From NCBI RefSeq assembly GCF_005503625.1, contig NZ_SCMX01000038.1:1-64000 (forward strand): 64,000 nt of DNA. Direction: 5' to 3'. Positions within the stretch are counted from its first letter, which is position 1; each line of letters opens with the position of its first letter. Both the position numbers and the translations under genes were made by a program. Shown here piece by piece: positions 8,801 to 18,716 of this stretch. The notes beneath the pieces were generated by a model that saw only the letters and a program-made list of their open reading frames with translations, made no database searches and was not told the origin of the DNA. The stretch comes from Cupriavidus sp. 2SB (GTDB taxonomy: Bacteria > Pseudomonadota > Gammaproteobacteria > Burkholderiales > Burkholderiaceae).

Positions 8801-8927
8801 GCTCCCCTCTCCCATGAAGTGGGAGAGGGGCGGGGGAGAGGGCAAGCAGGTCAAATCGCGACAGGTCGGCAAGCAGAGCCTCCGACCCTCTCCCCCAACC
8901 CCTCTCCCGCGAGCGGGAGAGGGGAGC
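8801..8927. repeat. Full copy of the palindromic element, between convergent genes
   Basis: Two outer hairpins (from 8803 and ending 8927, each with an about 11-bp stem built on CCCCTCTCCC) flank a third inverted repeat, GGGGGAGAGGG at 8832-8842 with CCCTCTCCCCC at 8886-8896. A core of about 43 bases between the latter arms is shared with the copies at 41665 and 59626 (common word GTCGGCAAGCAGA). The element sits between the permease stop and the oxidoreductase stop and could terminate both transcripts. Confidence 0.85.
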
Positions 8928-8938
8928 AAATGTAGTCC

Positions 8939-9913
8939 TTACGGATTAATAACAATCTTCCCCGTCACCTTCCGCGCTTCCATATCCTTCAGCGCCTGCG
9001 GTGCCTGGTCCAGCGGATATCGTGCCGAAATGTGTGGGCGGATCTTGCCTTCCTTCATCCAGCCGAGCATCTGTGCCATGTTGGCCTGATTGGCTTTCGG
9101 CTCGCGACGCGCGAAGTCGCCCCAGAACACGCCCACCAGCGAAGCGCCCTTGAGCAGCGCCAGGTTCAGCGGGATCTTCGGAATCTCACCGTTTGCAAAG
9201 CCCACCACGAGGTAGCGGCCGCGCCAGGCAATCGAACGGAAGGCGGGTTCAGCGTACACGCCGCCCACCGGGTCGTAGATGACGTCGGGGCCCTTGCCAT
9301 CGGTCAGCGCCTTGATGCGCTCGCGCAGGTCCTCGGTCGTGTAATTGATGACCTCGTCCGCGCCGTGCTCCTTGCAGACCGCGAGCTTCTCGTCGGTGGA
9401 GGCGGCTGCGATGACGCGCGCGCCAATCGCCTTGCCGATTTCGATAGCCGCGAGCCCGACGCCGCCAGCGGCGCCCAGCACGAGCATCGTCTCACCGGCC
9501 TTGAGTTCGCCACGGTCCACCACGGCGTGGTGCGAGGTGCCGTACGTCAGCGTGAACGCGGCGGCGACGTCGAAATCGATACCCGGCGGCATGGGCACCA
9601 CGGCCTTGGCGGGCGCCTTGGCCTGCGTGGCGAATGCGCCATTGCCGAGGTAGGCAATAACCTTGTCGCCCGGTTTCACATGTGTCACACCGGCGCCGAC
9701 CGCATTGACCACGCCGGCCAATTCCGATCCGGGCGAGAACGGCAGTTCGGGCTTGGCCTGGTATTTGTTCTGGATGATCAGCACGTCGGGGAAGTTCACA
9801 CCCGCGGCCTTCACGTCGATGACGACTTCGCCATCGCCCGGTACGAGATCGGGCAGCGTTTCCAGTGAAAGGGAATCGGGCGGGCCCCAGGCTTTGCACA
9901 GGACGGCTTTCAT
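8939..9913 (-). CDS. Zinc-independent quinone oxidoreductase, MDR superfamily
   Basis: A 324-residue NADPH:quinone reductase-type enzyme. It has the GroES-like N-terminal half (AAGVNFPDVLIIQNKYQ) and a Rossmann fold with the quinone-reductase version of the dinucleotide motif, AAGGVGLAAIEIGKAIGA. The zinc-binding cysteines and histidines of alcohol dehydrogenases are absent. Start at 9913 is preceded by GGAGAC on the minus strand; the longer frame up to 10219 overlaps the divergent surE promoter and is not supported. The physiological substrate (quinone or an enone) is unknown. Confidence 0.88.
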   Translation of the reverse strand: MKAVLCKAWGPPDSLSLETLPDLVPGDGEVVIDVKAAGVNFPDVLIIQNKYQAKPELPFSPGSELAGVVNAVGAGVTHVKPGDKVIAYLGNGAFATQAKAPAKAVVPMPPGIDFDVAAAFTLTYGTSHHAVVDRGELKAGETMLVLGAAGGVGLAAIEIGKAIGARVIAAASTDEKLAVCKEHGADEVINYTTEDLRERIKALTDGKGPDVIYDPVGGVYAEPAFRSIAWRGRYLVVGFANGEIPKIPLNLALLKGASLVGVFWGDFARREPKANQANMAQMLGWMKEGKIRPHISARYPLDQAPQALKDMEARKVTGKIVINP

Positions 9914-10082
9914 GTTGTCTCCATTGGTAATGTGGTCGTGGCCGGGCAAGTGTAGCGCAAGAAAAGCACGGTCGTTCTGTGCAGGAAATCGCTTCATGAC
10001 CCCTATTCGGGGCGCGCATGATAGGGCTGCTGCAAGCGATTTCAAGGTGCCTGGCAGTGCCGCCAGCGGCGCCTCGCTCAGG

Positions 10083-10088
10083 TACAAT
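10083..10088 (+). promoter_or_regulatory. Candidate -10 box (TACAAT) of surE, 7 bases before the ATG
   Basis: TACAAT ends 7 bases before the surE ATG, with no Shine-Dalgarno sequence between. Transcription from this box would begin at or next to the start codon. The same geometry occurs at rlmB (40144-40149). I see no good -35 box. Confidence 0.4.
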
Positions 10089-10095
10089 CGCGGCC

Positions 10096-10848
10096 ATGCA
10101 TATCCTTCTCGCCAACGACGACGGCTACCTTGCGCCAGGGCTTGCCGTCCTGCACGCCGCGCTCGCCCCGCTGGCTCGCGTGACCGTGATCGCGCCGGAG
10201 CAGAACCATAGCGGCGCATCCAACTCGCTGACGTTGCAGCGACCGCTCTCCGTCTATGAGGCGCGTGAAGGCGTGCAGAAAGGTTTCCGCTTCCTCAACG
10301 GCACGCCTACCGATTGTGTGCACGTGGCGCTGACCGGCCTGCTTGAGGACAAGCCCGATCTCGTGGTCTCAGGCATCAATCAGGGCCAGAACATGGGAGA
10401 GGACGTACTGTATTCCGGCACCGTGGCCGCCGCCATCGAAGGCTACTTGTTCGGTATTCCGTCGATTGCGTTTTCCCAGGTCCATCATGGCTGGGAGCAT
10501 CTGGACGCTGCGGCGCGCGTAGCCCGCGAAATCGTGGCACGCGTGATTGCGCAACCGCCGCGCGAGCCGTTCCTGCTCAACGTGAATATCCCGAACCTGC
10601 CCTACGAGCATATCCAGGGGCATCGCGCCACGCGGCTCGGCAAGCGCCATCCGTCGCAACCGGTGATCCAGCAAGTCAATCCGCGCGGCGATCCGATCTA
10701 CTGGATCGGCCCGGCCGGTGACGCACGCGATGCGAGCGAGGGCACCGACTTCCATGCCACGGCCAACGGCTATGTTTCGCTGACCCCGCTGCAACTGGAC
10801 CTGACCCATCGCGGCCAGCTCGAACAAATCGAACAGTGGCTGAGGTAA
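10096..10848 (+). CDS. surE: 5'/3'-nucleotidase SurE
   Basis: A 250-residue survival protein that dephosphorylates nucleoside monophosphates and some polyphosphates in the cytoplasm. The metal-binding motif NDDGYLAPG at 8-16, the PEQNHSGAS segment and the [19 protein letters not shown] block are canonical. The start is fixed by the family opening MxILLxNDDG. It heads the conserved surE-pcm-nlpD-rpoS series, which ties it to stationary-phase physiology. The candidate -10 box lies only 7 bp upstream of the ATG. Confidence 0.96.
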   Translation: MHILLANDDGYLAPGLAVLHAALAPLARVTVIAPEQNHSGASNSLTLQRPLSVYEAREGVQKGFRFLNGTPTDCVHVALTGLLEDKPDLVVSGINQGQNMGEDVLYSGTVAAAIEGYLFGIPSIAFSQVHHGWEHLDAAARVAREIVARVIAQPPREPFLLNVNIPNLPYEHIQGHRATRLGKRHPSQPVIQQVNPRGDPIYWIGPAGDARDASEGTDFHATANGYVSLTPLQLDLTHRGQLEQIEQWLR

Positions 10849-10948
10849 GCGTGTCATCGCCTTGCGCGCTTTACCCGTTTCCCTGCGATCGCCGCGCGGC
10901 TGCCCTGCACGTTGCCGCAACCATTTCCGTTTCGTTGTCGTCCCCGCA

Positions 10949-11851
10949 ATGAGTTCCACGCCGCGCCGTCCTCGCTTTCCGCTGCCGCTCGATGCCGTGG
11001 TCGAACGCAAGCCTGCGCCCGCACGTACCGCCGGACTCCCCGCGGTAGGCAAGCGCGCGGCTGCACCGGCCCCGGCCACGGTCAAGCCGCGCAAGCCTGC
11101 GGCGCCGCCCGCACCGCCTCCGCCACCCGGCAGTGCGGTGGAGGCGCGCGCATCGGCGGCCACGGCGGGCGGCGGCGGCATGGCATCGGATCGTGCGCGC
11201 GGTGCGCTGGCCGCAAGGCTGCGCGCCGGTGGCATTCGCGACGAGCGCGTGCTGGGCGCGATTGCCACGGTGCCGCGTCATCTCTTCATGGAGCCGGGGC
11301 TCGCCTCGCAGGCCTACGAGGATGCCGCGCTGCCGATCGGCCACCAGCAGACGATTTCCAAGCCATCGGTGGTGGCGCGAATGATCGAACTGCTGCGCGA
11401 AGGACTGACGCCAGACCAGCCCCTGGAGCGGGTGCTGGAAATCGGCACCGGTTGTGGTTATCAGGCGGCCGTGCTGAGTCTGGTGGCGCAGGAAGTGTTC
11501 TCTATCGAACGCATTCGTCCGCTACACGAACAAGCCAAGGCCAACCTGCGGCCGCTGCGCGTGCCCAACATCCGCCTGCATTACGGGGACGGCATGCTGG
11601 GCCTGCCGCAGGCGGCACCGTTTTCCTCGATCATCCTCGCTGCGGCGGGCATGGAGGTGCCGCAGGCCCTGCTGGAACAACTCGCCATCGGCGGACGTCT
11701 GATTGCGCCCGTGGTGTCATCTGGCCATGGCGCGCCAGGACAGACGGTGACGCAGCAACTATTGCTGATCGAGCGCCTCAATCGGCATCGATTTCACCGG
11801 ACTGCGCTTGAAGCCGTTTTCTTTGTGCCTTTAAAATCGGGCACCATCTGA
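10949..11851 (+). CDS. pcm: Protein-L-isoaspartate O-methyltransferase
   Basis: A 300-residue methyltransferase (from ATG 10949) that repairs isoaspartyl residues using S-adenosylmethionine. The catalytic core begins at about residue 75 and includes VPRHLFMEP, the [11 protein letters not shown] substrate loop and the SAM-binding motif [15 protein letters not shown]. Ahead of the core is a Pro/Ala/Lys-rich, probably disordered extension of about 75 residues, unlike the compact E. coli enzyme. A TTG at 10862 would add 29 more residues; I prefer the ATG but neither has a strong ribosome site. It lies between surE and nlpD. Confidence 0.92.
   Translation: MSSTPRRPRFPLPLDAVVERKPAPARTAGLPAVGKRAAAPAPATVKPRKPAAPPAPPPPPGSAVEARASAATAGGGGMASDRARGALAARLRAGGIRDERVLGAIATVPRHLFMEPGLASQAYEDAALPIGHQQTISKPSVVARMIELLREGLTPDQPLERVLEIGTGCGYQAAVLSLVAQEVFSIERIRPLHEQAKANLRPLRVPNIRLHYGDGMLGLPQAAPFSSIILAAAGMEVPQALLEQLAIGGRLIAPVVSSGHGAPGQTVTQQLLLIERLNRHRFHRTALEAVFFVPLKSGTI
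11808..11837 (+). promoter_or_regulatory. Candidate sigma-70 promoter for nlpD-rpoS inside pcm
   Basis: TTGAAG at 11808-11813, an 18-base spacer and TAAAAT at 11832-11837 lie in the last codons of pcm, so transcription would start about 15 bases before the nlpD ATG. The boxes match sigma-70 consensus reasonably. Function is inferred from position. Confidence 0.45.
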
Positions 11852-11859
11852 GTCGAAAT

Positions 11860-12735
11860 ATGCACAACACCGTGAATCCGGATTCCCTTGCACGCGTCGG
11901 AAAACGCCTGAGCGTCGTAGCCTGCGCGGCCATGCTGGCCGCCTGCGCCAATTCCCCCATGCCCGCCCCTGTGGTGGACCGTACCACCGGTGGTGGCGGT
12001 ACCCAGATCTCGGCTTCCACCGAACCAGCGCCCCCTGGCTACTATCGGGTCAAGCGTGGCGATACCCTTTACCGTATCGCACTGGAAAACGGCCAGTCGT
12101 ATCGTGACGTGGCCACCTGGAACAACCTGGGCAACGCCAACCAGATCGAAGTCGGGCAACTGTTGCGCGTGGTGCCGCCGAGCGCCGATGTCAATGCTGC
12201 GCCGGGCGTCGCCACGATTCCGGTGACACCGGGCACCGTGCAGTCACAGCCGATCGATGCAACGCGCCCCGTGGGCACGCCGATGAGTGCCTCGTCGACA
12301 CCTGCGGCAGCCGCCCCGGCCGCGGTACCGGCTCCGGCCGCGCCCGCAGCCGCTGCTTCGGCGCCTGCGGGAGACATCCGCCTCGCATGGCCGGCCACCG
12401 GCCAGCTCATCGGTAAATTTGACGACAAGGGCAACAAGGGCATCGATATCGCCGGTAAAAAAGGTGATCCGGTGCTGGCTGCGGATGAGGGTAGGGTGAT
12501 TCACGTAGGCCCCTTGCGCGGCTACGGGAATCTTGTCATCATCAAGCACAACGACACGTATCTCACCGCGTACGGTCACAACGACAAGGTACTGGTGGCA
12601 GAGCAGTCAATGGTCAAAAAAGGCCAGAAGATTGCCGAAATGGGTAACAGTGATACTGACAGGGTCAAGCTGCACTTCGAGGTTCGCAAGAACGGAAAAC
12701 CGATCGATCCGATGCGGTATCTGCCGCCACAGTGA
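11860..12735 (+). CDS. nlpD: Lipoprotein NlpD, LysM plus degenerate LytM domain
   Basis: A 291-residue outer-membrane lipoprotein expected to activate a cell-division amidase. The lipobox is LAAC near residue 29. A LysM domain (YRVKRGDTLYRIALENGQ onward, about 61-106) binds peptidoglycan, then an Ala/Pro-rich linker leads to a LytM/M23 domain from about 170. The domain has GIDI where active peptidases have the HxGID zinc motif, although the late LHFEVR remains. It is therefore probably an amidase activator and not a peptidase, as for E. coli NlpD. It is 6 bp upstream of rpoS, and rpoS may be transcribed from within or before it. Confidence 0.95.
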   Translation: MHNTVNPDSLARVGKRLSVVACAAMLAACANSPMPAPVVDRTTGGGGTQISASTEPAPPGYYRVKRGDTLYRIALENGQSYRDVATWNNLGNANQIEVGQLLRVVPPSADVNAAPGVATIPVTPGTVQSQPIDATRPVGTPMSASSTPAAAAPAAVPAPAAPAAAASAPAGDIRLAWPATGQLIGKFDDKGNKGIDIAGKKGDPVLAADEGRVIHVGPLRGYGNLVIIKHNDTYLTAYGHNDKVLVAEQSMVKKGQKIAEMGNSDTDRVKLHFEVRKNGKPIDPMRYLPPQ

Positions 12736-12741
12736 GGTTTC

Positions 12742-13908
12742 ATGCCACGCCAGAAAACTGTTTCATCCGGAGTTGTCAGCAGGACCCGTCGTCCAACGCA
12801 GCCGGAAGGAAAAGCTGGCGTGGCAGTACAGGCTGACGAGGAGAACGGCACCAGCGTGCCGGCAGTCGATCCGGCCTCCGATATGCTGCCTGTCGCCGAC
12901 GAGCCCATCCGTGCCAGTTCGCGCGCGCGTTCCCGTACTGCCGACGTGAAGGCCGACGACGCCGATCATGACGAGGACGATGGCGACGAGGAATCCGAAG
13001 AAGACGAGGAAGAGGGCCGCGAAGCTGCTGCGCCCGAGCCCGACGACTTCAAGACCGTGCTCCACACGGAGCTGGCTGCCGATACGGTGCAGCATTACCT
13101 GAACCGCATCAGTATCAAGCCGCTGCTATCGGCACCCGAGGAACTGCATTTCTCGACGCTGGCCAAGGGCGGTGATTTCTCTGCCCGGCAAGTAATGATC
13201 GAGCGCAATCTGCGCCTCGTGGTCAGCATCGCAAAGGGCTACCTGAATCGTGGCGTGCCGCTGCTCGATTTGATCGAGGAGGGCAATCTTGGCCTGATGC
13301 ACGCCATCGAAAAATTCGATCCGACGCGTGGCTTCCGTTTCTCGACGTACGCCACATGGTGGATCCGCCAGAGCATCGAGCGCGCGATCATGAATCAGGC
13401 CCGCACTGTGCGCTTGCCGGTGCATGTGATCCGTGAACTGAATCAGGTCTTGCGCGCCAAGCGTCATCTTGAAAAAGGTGGCACTGATGGCCGCGACGCC
13501 AGCCTTGAAGACATTGCACATCTCCTCGGGAAGACCCCGGACGAAGTGCAGGACGTGCTGGCACTTAATGAACACACCACCTCGCTCGATACGCCGTTCG
13601 ATCTCGACCCGGGATCGAGCCTGCTCGACTTCCTTTCCGATGAGCACAACGCCGCCCCCGACCAGGAGGTGGCGCACCGTGAGTTGGAGGGCCTGATGAA
13701 ACTCTGGCTGGCTCGCCTGTCCGAGAAGCATCGCTATGTGGTGGAGCGCCGCTTCGGCCTGAACCACATCGAGCCGGCCACGCTTGAAGAGCTGGCCGAG
13801 GAAATGGGGCTGACGCGCGAACGCGTGCGCCAGATCCAGCAGGAAGCCCTCGTCAAGCTCAAGCGGCATTTCGCTTCGCAAGGTGTACGCAAGGACGCCG
13901 TTTTATGA
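12742..13908 (+). CDS. rpoS: RNA polymerase sigma factor RpoS
   Basis: A 388-residue stationary-phase sigma factor. Region 2 contains [18 protein letters not shown] and the -10 recognition helix [17 protein letters not shown]. Region 4 ends with the -35 recognition helix [17 protein letters not shown]. The first about 110 residues form an extension with a dense Asp/Glu tract (about 72-93), making it longer than the 330-residue E. coli protein. GAGG lies 7 bases before the ATG. Its final codons overlap the exonuclease start by 4 bp. It would direct general stress genes. Confidence 0.97.
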   Translation: MPRQKTVSSGVVSRTRRPTQPEGKAGVAVQADEENGTSVPAVDPASDMLPVADEPIRASSRARSRTADVKADDADHDEDDGDEESEEDEEEGREAAAPEPDDFKTVLHTELAADTVQHYLNRISIKPLLSAPEELHFSTLAKGGDFSARQVMIERNLRLVVSIAKGYLNRGVPLLDLIEEGNLGLMHAIEKFDPTRGFRFSTYATWWIRQSIERAIMNQARTVRLPVHVIRELNQVLRAKRHLEKGGTDGRDASLEDIAHLLGKTPDEVQDVLALNEHTTSLDTPFDLDPGSSLLDFLSDEHNAAPDQEVAHRELEGLMKLWLARLSEKHRYVVERRFGLNHIEPATLEELAEEMGLTRERVRQIQQEALVKLKRHFASQGVRKDAVL

Positions 13909-14741
13909 CCCCTGTGCTGGTATTCGACATCGAGACGATTCCCGATGTCGACGGCCTGCGCCGTTTGCATGACCATCCCGCATCGATGAGCGACGCCGAA
14001 GTCGCCGAGCATGCGTTTGCTGCCCGCCGTGAGAAATCCGGCTCCGATTTCCTGCCGCATTACCTGCAGCGCGTTGCCGCCATTTCGTGCGTGCTGCGCC
14101 GGACACAGCGCGACGGATCGGCAGTGTTCCACGTTGGATCGCTGGGTACGCTCGAGGATGGTGAAGCCACACTCATCCAGAAGTTTTACGAACTGGTTGC
14201 GCGCTACAGTCCGCAACTCGTGTCGTGGAACGGAGGCGGCTTTGACCTGCCCGTGCTGCACTACCGCGGCTTGGTCCACGGCGTGGCCGCGCCGCGTTAC
14301 TGGGAGATGGGCGAGGGTCGCGAAGACGATAGCCGCGACTTCAAGTGGAACAATTACATCAGCCGCTATCACATGCGGCACCTGGACCTGATGGACCTGT
14401 TGGCGATGTACCAGCCGCGGGCCAGCGCGCCGCTTGATGATCTCGCCAAGCTTTGCGGATTTCCAGGCAAGATGGGCATGGACGGCAGCATGGTCTGGCA
14501 GGCGTTCCAGAACGGCAAGCTCGACGAAATCCGGGATTACTGCGAGACCGACGTCGTCAACACCTACCTGATGTACTGCCGCTTCCAGTTGATGCGCGGC
14601 GGCCTGACCCCTCGCGAGTTTGACATGGAAGTGTCGCTGGTGCAGGAGTCGCTGGCCGAATTGCCGGGCGCGCAGTGGATGGAATATCTGCGTGCCTTCC
14701 GCTTGCAGCCGATGGCGCCGGAGGCGGACGACGACGATTGA
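13905..14741 (+). CDS. Predicted 3'-5' exonuclease, PolB-like DEDD family
   Basis: A 278-residue DnaQ-fold exonuclease. The four acidic ligands of a DEDD enzyme are visible: FDIETIPD at 5-12 (D and E), [10 protein letters not shown] near 106-115 (D), and [12 protein letters not shown] near 209-220 (D). This corresponds to the stand-alone exonuclease family related to the proofreading domain of DNA polymerase B. It overlaps the rpoS stop by 4 bp, so it is probably co-expressed with RpoS. A role in stationary-phase DNA or RNA turnover is inference. Confidence 0.85.
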   Translation: MTPVLVFDIETIPDVDGLRRLHDHPASMSDAEVAEHAFAARREKSGSDFLPHYLQRVAAISCVLRRTQRDGSAVFHVGSLGTLEDGEATLIQKFYELVARYSPQLVSWNGGGFDLPVLHYRGLVHGVAAPRYWEMGEGREDDSRDFKWNNYISRYHMRHLDLMDLLAMYQPRASAPLDDLAKLCGFPGKMGMDGSMVWQAFQNGKLDEIRDYCETDVVNTYLMYCRFQLMRGGLTPREFDMEVSLVQESLAELPGAQWMEYLRAFRLQPMAPEADDDD

Positions 14742-14762
14742 ACCGGATGCCGTGGCTGCCTG

Positions 14763-15617
14763 TTAACGTTGCAGGCTCAGGTGGATGGGCTGGTGATCGG
14801 ACGCATCGGTCGTTGCGTTGACTTCGCAACGTTCCAACTTCGGCAGCAGGTCTTCGGTAACGAATATGAAGTCGCAGGCGAACGGTGGCTCGGGCCACTG
14901 TTCCTTATCGAACAGGCCGCAAGTCGGCGCGTGCGGCTGGCCTGGATGCGCATGGCACCAGGCATCCTTCCAAGTTACCGTGCCATCCGTATACGGCTCC
15001 AGCATGCGCTGATAGGCAATGTCTGTGGGTTTGGCATTGAAATCGCCGCACAGGATGGCTTCCGTCGGTCGCGGCTCGGGCGTGAACGGGCCGAACTTCT
15101 TCTCCGATCGGCTTGGCGTGCGCGCGTGCGCGCATGCCTCGGCATGCCATCGCCGTAACGCGTCGGCCTGGGATTCGCGCTGGATCTTCGAGTAGTACTC
15201 GAGGTGAGTGCAGATGACGCGAAGCGGGGTAGCGCCGGCCTGCACCGTGATGTCGAGCGCGACGCGCGGCATCGACGGCACCTCTGGATCCACGGGCCAG
15301 GGCAGCGCGTAGCGGAACACCTGATTTACGGGCAGGCGGGTAGCAATGACGTTGCCGAACTGTCGTGGCGTCCCGTCTCCATGCATACGGTCAACACCGG
15401 GGGCGAAAATGACGCGATAGCCGGGCAGCAGCGCCGTCAGTTCGGCCACCTGATCGTGTTGTGGCTGGCCGGGCATCTCGGTGAATCCTCGCGTCACTTC
15501 CTGCAGGCAGAGCACATCGGCATCCGCCATCTCGCGTAGTGTGCGTATCGTTCGCGCAAGGTCGACACGGCCGTCTGCGCCGCGTCCCCACTGGATATTC
15601 CAGGAAATCAGTTCCAT
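14763..15617 (-). CDS. Endonuclease/exonuclease/phosphatase family protein
   Basis: A 284-residue metal-dependent phosphodiesterase-fold protein. Key motifs are SWNIQWGRG (Asn), LCLQE (metal-binding Glu), the CTHLEYYS segment, GDFNAKPTD and the terminal SDHQPI (catalytic Asp-His). The family acts on nucleic acids, phosphoinositides or sphingomyelin; nothing here fixes the substrate. No signal peptide is seen from ATG 15617, so it is probably cytoplasmic. It is convergent with the exonuclease gene and divergent from rlmD. Confidence 0.85.
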   Translation of the reverse strand: MELISWNIQWGRGADGRVDLARTIRTLREMADADVLCLQEVTRGFTEMPGQPQHDQVAELTALLPGYRVIFAPGVDRMHGDGTPRQFGNVIATRLPVNQVFRYALPWPVDPEVPSMPRVALDITVQAGATPLRVICTHLEYYSKIQRESQADALRRWHAEACAHARTPSRSEKKFGPFTPEPRPTEAILCGDFNAKPTDIAYQRMLEPYTDGTVTWKDAWCHAHPGQPHAPTCGLFDKEQWPEPPFACDFIFVTEDLLPKLERCEVNATTDASDHQPIHLSLQR

Positions 15618-15705
15618 TGCTCGCCTGTATGGTTGGCTACGTCGTGATAGCGCCGTGACTGGACTACAATCGCGCTTTCGCAAAACAATACGACAGGTCC
15701 CTCAG

Positions 15706-17130
15706 GTGTCTCAAGCCGTGTCTTCCCAGCCCGCTCTCGTGGAACAGCCGGGTGCTGCGCCCGCCGCATCCACGCCCGCGTCCACCCCACCATCCGCTCC
15801 CGTTGTCCATATCGGCAGCCTCGATATGGAGGCGCGCGGCGTCGGCCGCCTGGTGAACGAGGATGGCACCCCGGGCAAGGTAATTTTCGTCGAGGGCGCA
15901 TTGCCCGGCGAAACGGTCAGTTACCGTAGCTTCAAACGCAAGCCCACCTACGAGCAGGCCAGCCTGGTCGAGGTGAAGCAGCAATCGTCGATGCGCGTGA
16001 ATCCCGGCTGCCAGCATTTCGGCGTTTGCGGCGGCTGCTCGATGCAACATCTGGACTCGCGTGCGCAACTCGCCATCAAGCAGCGCGTACTCGAAGACGA
16101 TCTCTGGCATTTGTCGAAGGTGAAGCCCGACGTGGTGTTCCGCCCGATTGCCGGGCCGGATTGGGGTTACCGCTATCGGGCACGCCTGACCGTACGATAC
16201 GTGGCCAAGAAGGGCGGCGTGCTGGTGGGTTTCCACGAGCGCAAGAGCAGTTTCGTGGCCGACATGACGCGCTGCGAAATCCTGCCGCCGAAGGTGTCGA
16301 ATATGCTGGTGCCGCTGCGCGAACTCGTGGCTGGCCTGTCCATCCGCGACCGCATGCCGCAGATCGAGCTGGCAATGGGTGCCGAGGTAACGGCGCTGGT
16401 GCTGCGCATTCTCGAACCGCTCACCGATGCCGATAAAGATCTGCTGCGCGCCTTTGCAGACAGGCACGAAGTCCAGTTCTGGCTGCAGCCCAAGGGTCCG
16501 GACACCGTCTACGCGTTCTATCCGGCCGAGCAGGAACTGGCCTATACGCTGCCGGAGTTCGGCATCCGCATGCCGTTCCGGCCTACGGATTTCACGCAGG
16601 TCAATCATCAGATCAATCGCGTGCTGATCGGGCGCGCGTTGCGTCTGCTCGATGCCCAGCCCACAGACCGCCTGCTGGACCTGTTCTGCGGCATCGGCAA
16701 TTTCACGCTGCCGCTCGCTACACAGGGCGCGTCCGTCATGGGAATCGAAGGCAGCGAGGCGCTGACGACGCGCGCGCTGGCCAACGCCGAATACAACGGA
16801 TTGGCGCAGAAGACGTCGTTCGCCTGCCGCAACTTGTTCGAGGTAACTGCCGAGGATATCGCCGCGCTGGGCCGCTTCGACCGCTGGCTGGTCGATCCTC
16901 CGCGCGAGGGTGCGCTGGCGGTATGCAAGGCACTTGGCGAACTGCACCAGGCCGGCAGCGATGTGCTGCCGAAGCGCATCGTCTACGTGTCGTGCAGCCC
17001 CGCTACACTCGCCCGCGATGCGGGCCTGCTGGTTCACGAGGCAGGCTACACGCTGAAGGGTGCGGGCGTCGTCAACATGTTCCCGCATACCTCGCATGTG
17101 GAATCTATCGCCGTGTTCGAGCGCAACTGA
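15706..17130 (+). CDS. rlmD: 23S rRNA (uracil-1939-C5) methyltransferase
   Basis: About 474 residues. It has an N-terminal TRAM domain ([14 protein letters not shown]) and the iron-sulfur cysteines in [10 protein letters not shown] with a further Cys at TRCEIL. A SAM-binding motif [14 protein letters not shown] and the catalytic loop [12 protein letters not shown] near the C terminus follow. The start is uncertain: no ATG precedes the TRAM domain, so I take GTG 15706. A TACAAT at 15665-15670 is a plausible -10 box. The enzyme needs a [4Fe-4S] cluster and modifies 23S rRNA. Confidence 0.92.
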   Translation: MSQAVSSQPALVEQPGAAPAASTPASTPPSAPVVHIGSLDMEARGVGRLVNEDGTPGKVIFVEGALPGETVSYRSFKRKPTYEQASLVEVKQQSSMRVNPGCQHFGVCGGCSMQHLDSRAQLAIKQRVLEDDLWHLSKVKPDVVFRPIAGPDWGYRYRARLTVRYVAKKGGVLVGFHERKSSFVADMTRCEILPPKVSNMLVPLRELVAGLSIRDRMPQIELAMGAEVTALVLRILEPLTDADKDLLRAFADRHEVQFWLQPKGPDTVYAFYPAEQELAYTLPEFGIRMPFRPTDFTQVNHQINRVLIGRALRLLDAQPTDRLLDLFCGIGNFTLPLATQGASVMGIEGSEALTTRALANAEYNGLAQKTSFACRNLFEVTAEDIAALGRFDRWLVDPPREGALAVCKALGELHQAGSDVLPKRIVYVSCSPATLARDAGLLVHEAGYTLKGAGVVNMFPHTSHVESIAVFERN

Positions 17131-17154
17131 TTCCAGCGCCAGCCCATGAAAAAA

Positions 17155-17181
17155 GCCGCCTTGTCACCAAGGCGGCTTTTT
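17155..17181. terminator. Bidirectional rho-independent terminator
   Basis: GCCGCCTTG at 17155-17163 pairs with CAAGGCGGC at 17168-17176 across a TCAC loop, with T's after it and A's before it. It lies between the convergent ends of rlmD and the Bax-inhibitor-1 gene and can serve both. Confidence 0.9.
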
Positions 17182-17200
17182 CGTTGTTGCAGCGTCGCGA

Positions 17201-17902
17201 TCAGTCGCGATTGCCGCCGGCAATACCCAGCAGCGCCAGCAGGTTCACGAAGACGTTGTAGACGTCCAGGTAGATCGCCAGCGTCGCCGTCACATAGTTC
17301 GTCTCGCCTCCGTTGACCACCCGCTGCACATCGATGAGGATGAACAACGAGAAAATGGCAATAGCAATGACCGACAGCGTGATCATCAGCGCCGGCAATT
17401 GCAGCCAGATATTGGCCAGACTTGCCAGAATCAGCAGAATGACGCCGACGAACAGGAACTTGGCCAGGCCCGAGAAATCGCGCTTGCTGACCGTAGCGAT
17501 CGACGCCATTACTGCGAACACGGTAGCCGTGCCGCCGAACGCGTACATGATCAGCGCCGGTCCGTTCGAGTAGGACAGCGTCAGGCTCAGGATGCGCGCC
17601 AGCATCAGTCCCATGAAGAACGTGAACGCCAGCAGCAGGACCACGCCCATGCTGCTGTTCTTGGTCTTCTCGATCGCAAACATGAAGCCGAACGCCACGC
17701 CCAGGAAGAGCAGGGCGGACAGCATCGGGCTGCCGGAGATCAGTGCGGTGAAGCCAGTGACGACCCCGATCCAGGCGCCGAGCACGGTCGGCACCATCGA
17801 GATGGCCAGTAGCCAGTAGGTATTGCGAAGGACCCGGTTGCGGACTGCAACATCAGCGCCCGCGCTAGTGCCGAATCCGTAACTGTTCAGCTTGTTGTTC
17901 AT
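17201..17902 (-). CDS. Bax inhibitor-1/YccA family membrane protein
   Basis: A 233-residue protein with seven predicted hydrophobic segments and a short polar N terminus. Characteristic segments include NTYWLLAISMVPTVLGAW, MYAFGGTATVFAVMAS and the late FSLFILIDVQRVVNGGE carrying the Asp of the family's di-aspartyl pH sensor. Start at 17902 is supported by GGAGTCACC just upstream; an extra ATG six codons earlier lacks a site. Relatives are pH-sensitive calcium-leak channels or interact with the FtsH protease. hflK and hflC, FtsH modulators, lie further along the window. The exact role here is unknown. Confidence 0.88.
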   Translation of the reverse strand: MNNKLNSYGFGTSAGADVAVRNRVLRNTYWLLAISMVPTVLGAWIGVVTGFTALISGSPMLSALLFLGVAFGFMFAIEKTKNSSMGVVLLLAFTFFMGLMLARILSLTLSYSNGPALIMYAFGGTATVFAVMASIATVSKRDFSGLAKFLFVGVILLILASLANIWLQLPALMITLSVIAIAIFSLFILIDVQRVVNGGETNYVTATLAIYLDVYNVFVNLLALLGIAGGNRD

Positions 17903-18239
17903 GGTGACTCCTGTCATCAAGTATGTGAGGCGCCGGGGTTACCCGACAGCACGCTGCCAATGTGGCATCGCGTTGGGGCTTTTGCAAGGGGCTTTGTATT
18001 GACAAATACCCCCACCCGTAGTTGATCTCCGAAAACGTCAACATTTTGACGCAACTGCGGGGCGACTGTTCCTTCATTTCACGAATGTAATGTGATTTAC
18101 AAGGCTTTTTATAGTAGTGCCCCACAGATTTATCGCGTGCCTTGATGGCCATGTCCAGGCGCGCTCGAATCCGCCATCCGGTCGTGCTAGAATTGCACGT
18201 TTAATCCATTTGTAACCCCTTCATTTTTCGGAGTTTTTC
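17903..18239. other. 337-bp divergent intergenic region (Bax-inhibitor-1 / ndk)
   Basis: No coding frame or repeat is evident. The part near 18000-18120 is clearly more AT-rich than the surrounding genes, as expected for control sequences of both flanking genes. The only promoter-like element I can support is the extended -10 next to ndk, listed separately. Confidence 0.5.
18185..18193 (+). promoter_or_regulatory. Candidate extended -10 promoter of ndk (TGCTAGAAT)
   Basis: TGCTAGAAT has the TGn extension and a near-consensus -10 (TAGAAT). Transcription would start near 18200, giving a 5' leader of about 40 bases before ndk. The identical nine bases occur before hflK (30025-30033). No convincing -35 box is seen, which an extended -10 can tolerate. 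Confidence 0.5.
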
Positions 18240-18665
18240 ATGGCGATCGAACGCACCCTGTCGATTATCAAGCCGGATGCTGTGGCCAAGAACGTTATCG
18301 GCCAGATCTACGCCCGTTTCGAGGCCGCTGGCCTGAAGATTGTTGCAGCCAAGCTGGTTCAACTGTCGCGCGGCGAAGCCGAGCAGTTCTACGCTGTCCA
18401 CGCAGCACGCCCGTTCTTCAAGGATCTGGTTGACTTCATGATTTCGGGCCCGGTCATGATCCAGGCTCTGGAAGGCGAAAACGCCATCCTCAAGAACCGC
18501 GACCTGATGGGCGCCACCGACCCGAAGAAGGCTGAAAAGGGCACGATCCGCGCCGATTTCGCCGACAGCATCGACGCCAATGCCGTGCACGGCTCGGACG
18601 CCGCTGAAACGGCTGCCGTGGAAGTGGCTTTCTTCTTCCCGGGTATGAACGTTTACAGCCGTTGA
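18240..18665 (+). CDS. ndk: Nucleoside diphosphate kinase
   Basis: A 141-residue enzyme that transfers the gamma phosphate from ATP to nucleoside diphosphates through a phosphohistidine. The start [15 protein letters not shown] and the active-site segment NAVHGSD, with His at 117, are canonical, and the length is standard. The start has GGAG about 8 bases upstream. It heads the long housekeeping series and is separated from rlmN by 51 bp. Confidence 0.98.
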   Translation: MAIERTLSIIKPDAVAKNVIGQIYARFEAAGLKIVAAKLVQLSRGEAEQFYAVHAARPFFKDLVDFMISGPVMIQALEGENAILKNRDLMGATDPKKAEKGTIRADFADSIDANAVHGSDAAETAAVEVAFFFPGMNVYSR

Positions 18666-18716
18666 TTGTCTTCTGACATCACGACTGAACCTGTAGCAAA
18701 GTTGGAAACTGCCGTC

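Noticed and set aside
18666..18716. TTG start directly after ndk for rlmN
   Set aside because: It would add 17 residues not expected for the family and lacks a ribosome site; ATG 18717 gives the usual length.
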